The notes: generated from the letters alone by a model not told the origin. Positions 25,888 through 35,360 are shown, counted from the first letter of the stretch. The stretch: 64,000 bases of DNA from Leisingera methylohalidivorans DSM 14336 (GCF_000511355.1 NC_023135.1:2754371-2818370); one strand, 5' to 3'. Made by a program: numbers and translations.

Positions 25888-27819
25888 ATGAAAGACAAAA
25901 CCACCACCACCGAACAGGCCATGGCACTGATCCGGGACGGGGATGTCGTAACCACAACCGGGTTTGTGCAAAGCTGCATCCCGGAAATGCTGCACGCGGC
26001 CTTGGAAAAGCGGTTCGTAGATGAAGGCGCCCCCCGCGACCTGACCCTGATCATGTGCGCAGGCGCCGGCGACAGCAAGGGGCTGGGCACCGGGCGGCTG
26101 CACCACGATGGGCTGCTGCGCCGGGTGATTGCCGGTAATTTCGGCCGGATGCCCAAGGTTGCTCAGGCAGCGCAGGAGAACAAGATCTGCGGCTACAACC
26201 TGCCGCAGGGGGTGATTTCGCAGCTCTACCGCGCCTGCGCCGCGGGCCAGCCGGGGCTGTTCTCCAAGGTCGGTTTGCACACCTATGTCGACCCGCGACA
26301 TGGCGGCGGCAAGGTCAACAAAGTAACCGAGGAAGACATTGTCAAACATGTCGAAGTCGATGGCGAAGACTGGCTGTTCTACAAGGCCACCAAGATCGAC
26401 GTTGCCTTTATCCGCGGCACCAGCGCCGACCGTTCCGGCAATATCAGCATGGAGCGCGAAGCACTGACCCTGGATTGCCTGGCGCAGGCAATGGCCGCGC
26501 ACAATAATGGCGGCATCGTCATCGCCCAGGTGGAGCGCATCGTCGAGGACGGCTCGATCAAACCCAAGGACGTGAAGATCCCCGGCCTTCTGGTGGACTG
26601 CGTCTGCCTCGCCGATGACCCGGACATGCACCGGATGAACTATGGCGTGCAGCATAACCCTGCCTTGTCCGGTGAAATCCGGGTGCCGGTCGAAGGCATC
26701 GCCAAAATGCCGCTGGACCAGCGCAAGATCATCGCCCGCCGCGCCGCTTTTGAATTGCCGCCCAACGGGGCCGTCAACCTCGGCGTCGGCGCCCCCGACG
26801 GCGTCGCCGCGGTGGCGAACGAGGAGAAGGCCACCGCCTACATCACCCTCACCACCGAGGCCGGCGCGGTCGGCGGCGTGCTGGCAGGCGGCTCCAGCTT
26901 CGGCTCCTCGGCCAATGCCGACGCCATCATCGACCAGAACCAAATGTTCGATTTCTACGACGGCGGCGGTCTCGACCTCACCTGCCTAGGCATGGCAGAA
27001 TGCGACGCCGAAGGCAGCGTCAACGCCTCCCGTTTCGGGGGCCGCCTGAATGGCTGCGGCGGCTTCATCAACATCTCGCAGAACTCCCGCGCCGTGGTCT
27101 TTGCCGGCACCTTCACCGCTGGCGGGCTGAAGGTCGCGGTTGAGGACGGCAACCTGCGCATCGTGCAGGAGGGCCGCAACAAGAAGTTCGTCCGGCTGAT
27201 CGAACAGATCACCTTCTCAGGCCCATATGCCTCGCAGCGCTCGCAGCCGGTGCTATACGTGACCGAACGCTGCGTGCTGCAGCTGACGCCCAATGGGCTG
27301 GAGCTGATCGAGATTGCGCCCGGCATCGACCTGCAGAGGGATATTCTTGATCAGATGGAGTTCAAGCCGATCATCGAGAATGTCACCCAAATGGATCCTC
27401 GCATTTTCCAGGATGAGCCGATGGGCTTGATGAACGACTTGCTGAACCTGAACCTGCCGGAGCGGGTCACCTATGATGCCGCACGTCACACCATGTTCCT
27501 CAACCTTGAAGGCTGGAGCGTCAAGAAGAAGCGCGACGTCGAGGACCTCGCCCGGGTCCTGCAGGATGCCTTTGCCAAAAGCGGCCGGGATGTGAACATG
27601 GTGGTGAACCAGAACGGCTTCCGCATTGCCGAGGACCTGCAAGATGCCTACGCGGCCGCGGTCGGCCAGACACTGGAACGCCACAGCGCCTCGATCGCTC
27701 ACTACACCACCAGCGCTTTCATGCGCCTGAAAATGCAGGGTACCCTCGCCAGCCGCGGAGTACAGCCGCATATTTTCGAGAGCGGTGAGGAAGCGCATCA
27801 GGCCATTTGGGGATCCTGA
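25888..27819 (+). CDS. fused CoA-transferase family I (propionate/acetate CoA-transferase type)
   Basis: This 643-residue protein has alpha and beta CoA-transferase halves in one chain, as in YdiF and propionate CoA-transferases. The catalytic glutamate lies in TTEAGAVGG near residue 332. An additional C-terminal ~110 residues begin near LNLEGWSVKKKRD. It moves CoA between short-chain acyl-CoAs and acetate or 3-keto acids. GGGGAGGA at 25871-25878 supports the ATG at 25888 over an upstream ATG at 25816 with no ribosome-binding site. It stands alone before a strong hairpin. Confidence 0.88.
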   Translation: MKDKTTTTEQAMALIRDGDVVTTTGFVQSCIPEMLHAALEKRFVDEGAPRDLTLIMCAGAGDSKGLGTGRLHHDGLLRRVIAGNFGRMPKVAQAAQENKICGYNLPQGVISQLYRACAAGQPGLFSKVGLHTYVDPRHGGGKVNKVTEEDIVKHVEVDGEDWLFYKATKIDVAFIRGTSADRSGNISMEREALTLDCLAQAMAAHNNGGIVIAQVERIVEDGSIKPKDVKIPGLLVDCVCLADDPDMHRMNYGVQHNPALSGEIRVPVEGIAKMPLDQRKIIARRAAFELPPNGAVNLGVGAPDGVAAVANEEKATAYITLTTEAGAVGGVLAGGSSFGSSANADAIIDQNQMFDFYDGGGLDLTCLGMAECDAEGSVNASRFGGRLNGCGGFINISQNSRAVVFAGTFTAGGLKVAVEDGNLRIVQEGRNKKFVRLIEQITFSGPYASQRSQPVLYVTERCVLQLTPNGLELIEIAPGIDLQRDILDQMEFKPIIENVTQMDPRIFQDEPMGLMNDLLNLNLPERVTYDAARHTMFLNLEGWSVKKKRDVEDLARVLQDAFAKSGRDVNMVVNQNGFRIAEDLQDAYAAAVGQTLERHSASIAHYTTSAFMRLKMQGTLASRGVQPHIFESGEEAHQAIWGS

Positions 27820-27835
27820 CGCGGTGACAGACTGC

Positions 27836-27856
27836 GCCAGCCCGTGCCGGGCTGGC
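27836..27856 (+). terminator. hairpin after the CoA-transferase gene
   Basis: A perfect 9-bp GC-rich stem (27836-27844 with 27848-27856) and three-base loop, 16 bases after the stop codon. Confidence 0.6.
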
Positions 27857-28118
27857 CACCCGTCCGCACCAGCCCATGCGCGCCGGAATGAAGTGGCCTG
27901 AACCCTCTTTCCTGCTCTTGGCTGGCACTCTGAAATTTCACGCTGAGGACCAATAAGCCCTTGATACAGATAGGGTTTCCAAGGGCATCAGACCGTCGCC
28001 GGCTGAAGAAATTTCGGGGCCATGCAGATTTCGCGAAGAGAGCGGGTCAGGAACTGCATTTTTTTTCAAAAACCCTCTTGCACCCCCCTGCAACAAACTT
28101 TAGACAGCGCCTCACCGA

Positions 28119-28193
28119 TGGGGTGTAGCCAAGTGGTAAGGCAGCAGTTTTTGGTACTGTGTATCGTAGGTTCGAATCCTACCACCCCAGCCA
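28119..28193 (+). tRNA. tRNA-Gln (anticodon TTG)
   Basis: The cloverleaf is complete: acceptor stem TGGGGTG (28119-28125) pairs with CACCCCA (28183-28189), followed by discriminator G and an encoded CCA. The anticodon stem GCAGT/ACTGT encloses TTTTGGT, giving anticodon TTG for CAA glutamine codons. The T-arm GTAGG-TTCGAAT-CCTAC is canonical. Two foreign-looking minus-strand genes lie just beyond its 3' end. Confidence 0.96.
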
Positions 28194-28388
28194 TCGGCCT
28201 CCTGACAAACAAAAAAAGAAGCCCGGACACCGACGAGGCCCCGAAGTGACCCAGTTTCTGCCCCGGTTGGTTTGAGCACCCCCGAAGCACCCGATGTCAC
28301 GTTATACGGGTGACGCGGGTTGCCCCTCCCGAGTTACGGGAGAGGCGGGTTAGCTGTTTTCCGGTCGGGATTTGGGCATGGCCTCAGA

Positions 28389-28775
28389 CTATAGCAGCCT
28401 CCAGTCCACCCCGTTCGCCCGCCGCTCCAGCTCATCTCTGAAGTTATCTCCCCGGTCTCCTATGTCTAAATGCCGTGGGTTCAGGCAGCGCCGGTTATGA
28501 CATCGGTGCCGGATCACTTGGTCGCGGGTGGCGGCAAGCTGGTGGAGAACACAGTAAACAAACCTGTACGCACGATCTTGCTGGCCTTGAAAGCGGACCT
28601 TCCGGGGGCCGGTAGTTGGCGTGACCATGCAGCCATTTTCGTCTCGTTCAGTCTCATTCAGCAGTTCCTCCACTTTCTGGCAGGCTTCTTCATAGTGATT
28701 GACAAATAAGCTGGCGTACCATTCCTGGTTACGGTCCATTGCCACGAACAGGTCAGTATTACTCAATGATCTCAA
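28389..28775 (-). CDS. HNH endonuclease-like protein
   Basis: This 128-residue protein has a C-terminal HNH-like zinc-finger nuclease core (residues ~88-115: IRHRCHNRRCLNPRHLDIG). This layout is typical of phage-borne homing-type HNH_3 nucleases. The N-terminal half is acidic and helical. Its start overlaps the upstream gene by 17 bases, so the two are probably co-expressed. Base composition here is visibly less GC-rich than the flanks. With the adjacent tRNA-Gln, this suggests a remnant of an integrated element. No integrase is present. Confidence 0.75.
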   Translation of the reverse strand: MRSLSNTDLFVAMDRNQEWYASLFVNHYEEACQKVEELLNETERDENGCMVTPTTGPRKVRFQGQQDRAYRFVYCVLHQLAATRDQVIRHRCHNRRCLNPRHLDIGDRGDNFRDELERRANGVDWRLL

Positions 28776-29073
28776 TCTCCTCTTCGGTTTTGCTTACAGG
28801 TTCATCGTAACCGTTAGGACCGAGAACCCGCCCGCCAGATACCTGATAGTCCCGGTGAACCCAGATCGCCCGACTATGATCGACACCGCCCCACTTAATC
28901 GCTCCGTCAACAGCCGGTGAGCAACGTGTCGAGCCATCCCAGATTGGTATGCACTGCTCAGGGTCATCATGCGCTTCCGCAATTGCCCGCTGAAACACGT
29001 CCCTCTCAAGTTCAACGGTTAGGTCAAAGACACCCGCCAGAAGGCGCTCAGAACTGCCTTGAACTTTTGTCAA
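28759..29073 (-). CDS. hypothetical protein paired with the HNH nuclease gene
   Basis: This 104-residue acidic protein contains QCIPIWDGSTRCSPAVDG and ends with a Glu-rich tail. No family is recognised. It precedes and overlaps the HNH gene, and lies 38 bases after the stop of the aminotransferase gene on the same strand. It is probably part of the same acquired segment. Confidence 0.6.
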   Translation of the reverse strand: MTKVQGSSERLLAGVFDLTVELERDVFQRAIAEAHDDPEQCIPIWDGSTRCSPAVDGAIKWGGVDHSRAIWVHRDYQVSGGRVLGPNGYDEPVSKTEEEIEIIE

Positions 29074-29111
29074 GCACGTCGGCAGCCGGCTCTGCGGGCT
29101 CTGAGGCTATG

Positions 29112-30485
29112 TCACCCCAACACAGCTTGGACAGCCCGCAGCGTTGCTGCCACCACCTGATCAGCTTCCGCTCGGCTGAGGCAGAACGGCGGCGCAAAGC
29201 CCAGGATGTCGCCCTGCGGCATCGCGCGGGCGATGACCTTGTCCTGTTCCAGCAGTTTGGCCGAAATCTGCGGGCCGATTTTTTCAGCGGCATCAAAGAA
29301 GGTGCGGCTGTCCTTGTCTTTCACAAACTCCACCGCGCAAAGCATGCCCTCACCTCGAACTTCTCCGACATTGGCATGTCCTGACAGGGCCTCTGCCATG
29401 CAAGCGTTCAGATAGGCGCCGGTTTCACCGGCGTTTTGCACCAGGTTCAGTTCATCAATCAGTTTCAGGTTGGCAATCCCTGCCGCTGCACCGATAGGGT
29501 GCGCAGAATAGGTCCAGCCGTGGCCGATGGGGCCGTTTTCATCAGTGCCCTGCTCCAGCACCTTCCAGACCCTGTCCGAGATAATCGAGCCCGAAAGCGG
29601 CGCATAGGCCGAGGTGAGGCCCTTGGCGATGGTGATGATATCCGCCTCAATGCCGTAATGGTCCGAGCCGAACATGCTGCCGAGGCGCCCGAAACCGGTG
29701 ACAACCTCATCGGCAACCAGCAGGATGTCGTGCTTCTTCAGCACTGCTTGGATCGCTTGCCAGTACCCCGCAGGCGGCGGCACGATACCGCCGGTGCCTA
29801 GAATCGGCTCTCCGATAAAGGCAGCGATGGTATCAGCGCCTTCGCGCTCGATCAGTGCTTCCAGCTCAGCCACACAATGGGCAACGAACTGTTCTTCGCT
29901 TTGGTCCAGATCGGCACGGCGGTAGTAATAAGGCGCTTCGGTGTGAATGACCTGCTCGACCGGCAGATCGAATTTCTTGTGGAACAGCTCCAGCCCTGTG
30001 AGTGAGCCGGTCACCAGCCCGGAGCCATGGTAGCCGCGCCAGCGGGAGATGATCTTTTTCTTCTGCGGGCGGCCGAGAATGTTGTTGTAATACCAGATCA
30101 GCTTGACGTTGGTTTCATTCGCGTCCGAACCGCCTAGGCCGAAATAGACCTTGGACATGTTCTTCGGCGCGCGGTCCAGAATCATCTTGGCCAACGTGAT
30201 CGAAGCTTCGGTGCCATGGCCCACATAGGAATGGTAATAGGCCAGTTCTTTGGCCTGTTCGCCGATGGCCTCGGCAATTTCCTGACGGCCATAGCCAACG
30301 TTTACGCAGTAGAGGCCGGCAAAGGCATCCAGCAGCTTGTTGCCGTCGCGGTCCTCGATGAACACGCCGGAGGCGGTCTTGATCACCCGGTTCGGGCTTT
30401 CGCCACGGGCGTGCTGAGCCAGATGGGTCGAGGGATGGAAAAAGTTCTCGCGGTCCCACTGGTCGAGTTGGTCGTTCTTCAGCAT
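29112..30485 (-). CDS. doeD: class III aminotransferase of the ectoine cluster
   Basis: This 457-residue PLP-dependent aminotransferase starts at the ATG at 30485. The cofactor lysine is in IIIAKGLTSAYAPL-type context (ITIAKGLTSAY), and the aspartate in LLVADEVVTGFGRLG contacts the PLP nitrogen. As the last gene of the ectoine operon (atf/doeD position) it is expected to convert 2,4-diaminobutyrate to aspartate semialdehyde. In isolation it would be called an omega-amino acid/polyamine:pyruvate aminotransferase. It is full length. Confidence 0.85.
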   Translation of the reverse strand: MLKNDQLDQWDRENFFHPSTHLAQHARGESPNRVIKTASGVFIEDRDGNKLLDAFAGLYCVNVGYGRQEIAEAIGEQAKELAYYHSYVGHGTEASITLAKMILDRAPKNMSKVYFGLGGSDANETNVKLIWYYNNILGRPQKKKIISRWRGYHGSGLVTGSLTGLELFHKKFDLPVEQVIHTEAPYYYRRADLDQSEEQFVAHCVAELEALIEREGADTIAAFIGEPILGTGGIVPPPAGYWQAIQAVLKKHDILLVADEVVTGFGRLGSMFGSDHYGIEADIITIAKGLTSAYAPLSGSIISDRVWKVLEQGTDENGPIGHGWTYSAHPIGAAAGIANLKLIDELNLVQNAGETGAYLNACMAEALSGHANVGEVRGEGMLCAVEFVKDKDSRTFFDAAEKIGPQISAKLLEQDKVIARAMPQGDILGFAPPFCLSRAEADQVVAATLRAVQAVLG

Positions 30486-30513
30486 CTTGCTTCCTTTCTC
30501 TTCCGCGTGAGGG

Positions 30514-31989
30514 TCAGGCCCAGTCGCGGCAAACGTATTTAATCTCGGTGAACTCTTCCATGCCCAGCCGCGCGCCTTCGCGGCCCAGGCCGGACTGTTT
30601 GGTGCCGCCGAACGGGATCGGCGCACCGGTCACCTTGGTGCGGTTGACTGCCACCATGCCGTATTGCAAGGCGCGGCTCAGCCGGTAGATCCGCCGCGGG
30701 TCGTGGCTGTGGACATAGGCCACCAGCCCGTATTCGCTGTCATTGGCACGCGCGGTCACCTCCTCTTCGGTATCGAAAGGGGTGATGGGGGCGACGGGGC
30801 CGAATGTCTCCTCGGACATGATCAGCGCACTGGACGGCACATCGGTCAGCACAGTCGGCTCAAAAAACAGCGGCCCCAGCGGATGGCGCTTGCCACCGCA
30901 AGCCAGCGTGGCGCCTTTGGCGAGCGCATCTGCCACATGCTCCTCCTGCTTCTGCACCGCCTTTTCATTCATCAGCGGGCCGAGGTCGCAGTCGTCCATG
31001 CCCCGGCCGATGGTCAGCGCTTTGGCAGCTTCGGTGAATTTCACGCAGAACTCGGCATAGACGGGCCGCTCCACAAAGACCCGGTTGGCGCCCAGGCAGT
31101 CCTGGCCGGACGTGGCGAATTTTGCCTTGATTGTCTCAGCGACCGCTTTGTCCAGATCGCAGCCCTTGAAGACGATCACCGGCGCGTGGCCGCCCAGTTC
31201 CATCACCAGCCGCTTCACGGTGTCCGCTGACTGGCGATACAGGAGTTTGCCGATATTGGTGGAGCCAGTGAAGGACAGCGCCCGCACGCGGGTGTCGCGG
31301 GTCCAGGGTTCGACGACGGTTGGCGCGCTGCCGGTCACCACGTTGAACACCCCCGCCGGGACGCCGGCGCGTTCCGCCAGCTCTGCCAGCGCCAGGGCGC
31401 TGAACGGGGTTTCACCCGAAGGGTGCGCCACCACAGTGCAGCCCGCCGCCAGCGCCGCGGCCGCCTTGCGGGTCAGCATCGCGGAGGGGAAGTTCCAGGG
31501 CGTGATCAGCGCCGCCACCCCCACCGGTTCGCGCCACAGCTCCACCTCGGCGTCGGGCAGGTGGCTGGTGACGCCTTCGATATTGGGGCGCTTGGCCTCC
31601 TCGGCATAGAACTCTACAAAGGCCGCACCGTAATCGATCTCGCCGCGGGCTTCGGAAAGGGGTTTACCCTGTTCCAGCACCATAATGCGGGCGAGGTCTT
31701 CCCTGTGTTCCAGTTGCAGCTCAAACCAGCGCCGCAGAATCGCGGCGCGCTGTTGCGGCAACAGGCCGGCCCAGGCCTCAAACGCCGCCTGAGCCGCATC
31801 CACGGCCGCAGTGGATTCCTCTGCCGACAGGCTCGCCACATGGCCCAGCTCAGCACCGTCCGCCGGATCACTGACCGGAAAGGTCTCGCCATTATCCGCG
31901 GTGCACCATTTGCCGCCGATATAGGAAAATGAGCGCACCAAGGCCTTGTCGGCAATCTCGGCACGGGCGGAGAGAGCAGTCTCTGTCAT
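30514..31989 (-). CDS. doeC: succinate-semialdehyde-dehydrogenase-like aldehyde dehydrogenase of the ectoine cluster
   Basis: This 491-residue aldehyde dehydrogenase has the PWNFP motif, the general base glutamate in MELGGHAP, the catalytic cysteine in SGQDCLGAN and EETFGPV. In the ectoine pathway (ssd/doeC position) it should oxidise aspartate semialdehyde to aspartate. The stretch that normally reads KPA(S/G)ETPFS, whose lysine contacts the NAD(P) ribose, here reads HPSGETPFS, an unusual substitution. It lies 28 bases upstream of the aminotransferase gene. Confidence 0.85.
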   Translation of the reverse strand: MTETALSARAEIADKALVRSFSYIGGKWCTADNGETFPVSDPADGAELGHVASLSAEESTAAVDAAQAAFEAWAGLLPQQRAAILRRWFELQLEHREDLARIMVLEQGKPLSEARGEIDYGAAFVEFYAEEAKRPNIEGVTSHLPDAEVELWREPVGVAALITPWNFPSAMLTRKAAAALAAGCTVVAHPSGETPFSALALAELAERAGVPAGVFNVVTGSAPTVVEPWTRDTRVRALSFTGSTNIGKLLYRQSADTVKRLVMELGGHAPVIVFKGCDLDKAVAETIKAKFATSGQDCLGANRVFVERPVYAEFCVKFTEAAKALTIGRGMDDCDLGPLMNEKAVQKQEEHVADALAKGATLACGGKRHPLGPLFFEPTVLTDVPSSALIMSEETFGPVAPITPFDTEEEVTARANDSEYGLVAYVHSHDPRRIYRLSRALQYGMVAVNRTKVTGAPIPFGGTKQSGLGREGARLGMEEFTEIKYVCRDWA

Positions 31990-32103
31990 GATGTCCTCCT
32001 CATGTCTTGCAGAGGAGTGTGCCTGTTCACGGCAGAGGAAGTGACTGAAGTTAAGGTGCGCCGCAGAAGAAACAGCTGCGAGACAGGTGCTTTGGCGCGG
32101 GGT

Positions 32104-32583
32104 TCACTCCTGCTTCAGCAGAATATCCAGCGGCGGCGCGCACGCGCCTTTAACCGGCTTGGTCACGATATAGGTAAAGTAGCGGCTTAGGCCGATGCGG
32201 GCGTCCAGCATCTCGTCAATCAGCCGCTGATAGGCATCTATGTCGCTGGTAACGATCTGCAGCAGGTAATCAAATCCGCCCCCCAGCGCCCAGCAGGCGG
32301 TGACCTCATCATAGCGTTGCATCGCCGTCTCAAACGCGCGAAAGCTGGCGGCGGTGTGATCAGCGATCTCCGCTGCAACAAACACCGTCACATGCGGCGC
32401 CAGTTTCTTGAGGTTGATGCGAGCGCCGTAACCTTCGATCAGCCCGGCCTGCTCCAGCTTCTTCAGCCGGTCCCAGCAGGGGGTCGGCGACAGGCCGATC
32501 CGTTCGGCCAGCGCGGCCTTGGTGATGCGCCCCTCGGTTGAGAGCACCCGCAGAATATCAAGGTCGCGCTGATCCAGTTGCAT
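32104..32583 (-). CDS. doeX: Lrp/AsnC-family regulator of the ectoine cluster
   Basis: This 159-residue protein has an N-terminal helix-turn-helix (LAERIGLSPTPCWDRLKKLE) and a C-terminal ligand-binding RAM domain. The start at 32583 (MQLDQRDLDIL) follows the doeB stop by 13 bases; an extended start at 32634 lies inside doeB and is unlikely. In Ruegeria pomeroyi an asnC gene sits between eutE and ssd in the ectoine operon, as here. It probably responds to an amino acid intermediate. Confidence 0.88.
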   Translation of the reverse strand: MQLDQRDLDILRVLSTEGRITKAALAERIGLSPTPCWDRLKKLEQAGLIEGYGARINLKKLAPHVTVFVAAEIADHTAASFRAFETAMQRYDEVTACWALGGGFDYLLQIVTSDIDAYQRLIDEMLDARIGLSRYFTYIVTKPVKGACAPPLDILLKQE

Positions 32584-32596
32584 GTGTTCCGCCCTA

Positions 32597-33589
32597 TCAG
32601 GCGCCGGCGACGCCGACAACAGCCACGCAGTCACCGGATTTAATCAACCCGGGAAAGTGGCGGCTGATCATCAGGCCCGCGCGGCGGGCGCGGTATTCCA
32701 CAGGCGGCTGCCCGGTGCGGTCCAGCGGCCAGACCCGGGCGATCAGATCGCCCTTGGCTACCACCTCGCCCAGATCGGCCATCGCCTCGTAAAGACCGTC
32801 GCCTTCGCTGAACAGGAAACAATCGCCGTCCGGCATCGACAGGTTCACAGTTTTATCCAGCTGCATCTCTCCCTGCAGGATGCCGAAGTGGATCAGCACG
32901 TTGCGCAGCCCCTTCTTGGCGATCGCATTGCTGCGCGCCGTCGACGACCCGCCGCCGCCCAGCTCGGTAGTGACCAGCACCTTGCCCATATCTTCGACCG
33001 CGGTGTCATACATGCCCGCACTGTCGATCTCCAAAAGCTGCACCGAATAGGGCGCGTTGAACGCCATCATCGCGGCAAAGCAGGCCTCCTGTGTCGCCTT
33101 GTCCTCCAGGATATGCGCGGCTGCAAAGGGCACGAAATCCAAGGTCTTGCCGCCCGAATGAAAATCCACCGCAACATCTGCCATCGGCAACAACGTGCGC
33201 TGAAAGAAGTCGGCGATTTTTTCGGTCACGGTGCCGTCAGGGCGGCCTGGAAACGACCGGTTCATGTTGCCTTTGTCGATGGGCGAGGTGCGGCTGCCTG
33301 CACGGAACGCCGGGTAGTTGAAGGCCGGCACGATGATCAGCCTGCCGGACACATCCTCTGCCTTTGTAGCGGCGGCCAGCTCATGCAGGGCAATCGGGCC
33401 TTCGTACTCATCCCCGTGGTTGGCGCCGGTCAAGAGCGCGGTCGGCCCGTCGCCATTCTTGATCACCGTCAGCGGGATCATCACCGAGCCCCAAGCCGAG
33501 TCGTCGCGGCTGTAGGGCAGCTTAAGAAAGCCGTGATGCACCCCGTCCTGATCCAGCGGGATAGTGGGGGAAATCGGATTTGGCTTCAT
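32597..33589 (-). CDS. doeB: N-acetyl-2,4-diaminobutyrate deacetylase
   Basis: This 330-residue zinc-dependent hydrolase is of the succinylglutamate desuccinylase/aspartoacylase family. The metal-binding motif is NHGDEYEG (His and Glu near residue 59) and a later ligand is in VAVDFHSGGKTLDF. It removes the acetyl group from alpha-acetyl-2,4-diaminobutyrate, the second step of ectoine breakdown (also called EutE). It directly follows doeA with three bases between. Full length. Confidence 0.9.
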   Translation of the reverse strand: MKPNPISPTIPLDQDGVHHGFLKLPYSRDDSAWGSVMIPLTVIKNGDGPTALLTGANHGDEYEGPIALHELAAATKAEDVSGRLIIVPAFNYPAFRAGSRTSPIDKGNMNRSFPGRPDGTVTEKIADFFQRTLLPMADVAVDFHSGGKTLDFVPFAAAHILEDKATQEACFAAMMAFNAPYSVQLLEIDSAGMYDTAVEDMGKVLVTTELGGGGSSTARSNAIAKKGLRNVLIHFGILQGEMQLDKTVNLSMPDGDCFLFSEGDGLYEAMADLGEVVAKGDLIARVWPLDRTGQPPVEYRARRAGLMISRHFPGLIKSGDCVAVVGVAGA

Positions 33590-33592
33590 GGC

Positions 33593-34780
33593 TCAGTCCT
33601 TTACCAGCATTTTGCGCGGCACGCTTGACAAGCATTCCGGCCCGTTTGCGCCGATGCGTATGCTTTCAGTGATCTCGAAACCCCAGTCCTCCATCCAGAG
33701 GCCGGTCATGAAATGGAAGGTCATGTTTTCCTGCAGCACGGTCGTGTCGCCCGGCCGCAGCGACATGGTGCGCTCGCCCCAATCCGGCGGGTAGCTGACG
33801 CCGATCGGATAACCGGTGCGGTTGTCCTTTTCGATACCGTAGGTTTTCAGAACCTTGAAAAACGCCTTGGCGATATCTTCGCAGGTGTTGCCGGCCTTGG
33901 CCATTTCAAGCCCCGCTTCCATGCCCTCCAGCACCGCCTGTTCCGCGCTCAGGAAGGTCTGCGTCGGCTTGCCCAGGAACACGGTGCGCGACAGCGGGCA
34001 GTGATAGCGGTGCACAACGCCTGCAATTTCAAAGAAGGTGCCCTCGCCGGGTTTCATCGGCTGGTCGTCCCAGGTCAGATGCGGCGCGGCAGCGTCAGGG
34101 CCTGACGGCAGCAGCGGCACAATCGCCGGATAATCGCCGCCAATGCCCAGACCCTCGTCATAGCGCAGGGCGGAGTCATAGATCTCCGCCACCAGATCGC
34201 ATTTGCGCATCTCCGGCTCGACCTTCTCGAAAATCCGCCGGTGCATACGCTCCACGATCTTGCCCGCCTGGCGCATATAAGTGAGCTCGGCTTCGGATTT
34301 TACCGCCCGCTGCCAGTTCACCAGCGCGTTGGAGTCGGCAAAGCGCGCATTGGGAAGGTGCTTTTGCAGCGATGCAAAGGCGGCCGCGGTGAAATAGTAG
34401 TTGTCCATTTCAACACCGATGGCGCCGCCGTCCAGCCCGCGGTCCTTCAGCTGCGCAGACAGGTAATCCATCGGGTGGCGCTCGGTCGATTGCACATAAT
34501 GGTCCGGGTAACCGATGATACTGACGGGATCCATGTAGCAGGTGAGCAAGGCACCGTTGGCATCCTGGCCGCGGCCGTACCAGATCGGCTCACCCTCCAG
34601 GCCAATAATAACGCATTGATGCACATAGAAGGACCAGCCGTCATAGCCGGTCAGCCAGTTCATGTTAGAGGGATCGGTGACGATCAAAAGATCAAGCCCG
34701 CGGCGCACCATCTCGGTGCGGGTCTTGTCCAGGCGCTCTTGGTATTCAGCGCGGGAGAAATACAGCTTGGGGTTTGCCAT
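33593..34780 (-). CDS. doeA: ectoine hydrolase
   Basis: This 395-residue member of the M24 (creatinase/pita-bread) fold family starts at 34780 (MANPKLYFSRAEY). The N-terminal creatinase-N domain has the family motif TDPSNMNWLTGYDGWSFY, and the catalytic domain is C-terminal. DoeA (EutD) opens the ectoine ring to N-acetyl-2,4-diaminobutyrates, whose alpha isomer also induces EnuR-controlled genes. The open frame is complete even though eutC, eutB and the transporter genes just upstream are destroyed. Transcription must therefore come from a distal or new promoter. Confidence 0.9.
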   Translation of the reverse strand: MANPKLYFSRAEYQERLDKTRTEMVRRGLDLLIVTDPSNMNWLTGYDGWSFYVHQCVIIGLEGEPIWYGRGQDANGALLTCYMDPVSIIGYPDHYVQSTERHPMDYLSAQLKDRGLDGGAIGVEMDNYYFTAAAFASLQKHLPNARFADSNALVNWQRAVKSEAELTYMRQAGKIVERMHRRIFEKVEPEMRKCDLVAEIYDSALRYDEGLGIGGDYPAIVPLLPSGPDAAAPHLTWDDQPMKPGEGTFFEIAGVVHRYHCPLSRTVFLGKPTQTFLSAEQAVLEGMEAGLEMAKAGNTCEDIAKAFFKVLKTYGIEKDNRTGYPIGVSYPPDWGERTMSLRPGDTTVLQENMTFHFMTGLWMEDWGFEITESIRIGANGPECLSSVPRKMLVKD

Positions 34781-34799
34781 ATGCGTGGGTCCTAGTTGA

Positions 34800-35360
34800 T
34801 CAGCTGGTGAATGTAGTGCCAGCGCCCACCGCGTCTGCGCGGGCACCTGCAAGGGTTGCGATGGCGGGGTCCTGCACGCCGATGCCGGTGATGCCGGCAA
34901 TGATGAGATCACCGTCTGACTGGAGGCCAGTGGCCTTGCCCGCGGTAATGTCACCCAATTCAGTGAAACTGCAGTCCTTGGAGATCAGCCCAGCCCCGAT
35001 GGCGCTGCGCAGCTCGCACTTGACGGAACACTGTGTCTGGCTGCCAGGAACATAGGCGTCCGGCTTGGCTAGGCAGACGGGTTCCAATTCGCACTTGTGC
35101 TCCTGGTCCGGTCCCGTCGCGATGAGCAAATGTCCCGGCTGAAGCCACTCCGCTTTGATACCAGGCACTGGCGCGGGCGTGGTGGTTACCACGATATCCG
35201 CCGAAGATACCGCTTGGGCGATGCCTGTGCTGACCGAGATTTCAACCCCTGGCTCCTCGTGCAGATTGCCCGCCTCGGCCTCGGCCTTGGCTTCGTCCCG
35301 CGCCCAGCTCACCGCTTTTTTGGTGCCGCGTACCGGAGGCATAGCCTTCAGCTGCAACTT
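34800..35360 (-). pseudogene. eutC: eutC remnant (ornithine cyclodeaminase family), 5' half lost
   Basis: About 186 codons match the C-terminal part of the ornithine cyclodeaminase/mu-crystallin family (SWARDEAKAEAEAG, ADIVVTTTPAPVPGIKAEWL, ELRSAIGAGLISKD, GVQDPAIATLAGARADA), ending at the normal stop 20 bases before doeA. The N-terminal ~140 residues, including substrate-binding positions, are missing. It is fused in frame to an eutB fragment. Several usual residues of the nucleotide site appear altered. Confidence 0.78.

Noticed and set aside
28294..28345. Short inverted repeats downstream of tRNA-Gln as an attachment site
   Set aside because: There is a small CTCCCG-loop-CGGGAG palindrome, but no copy of the tRNA 3' end, so it does not support an att site.
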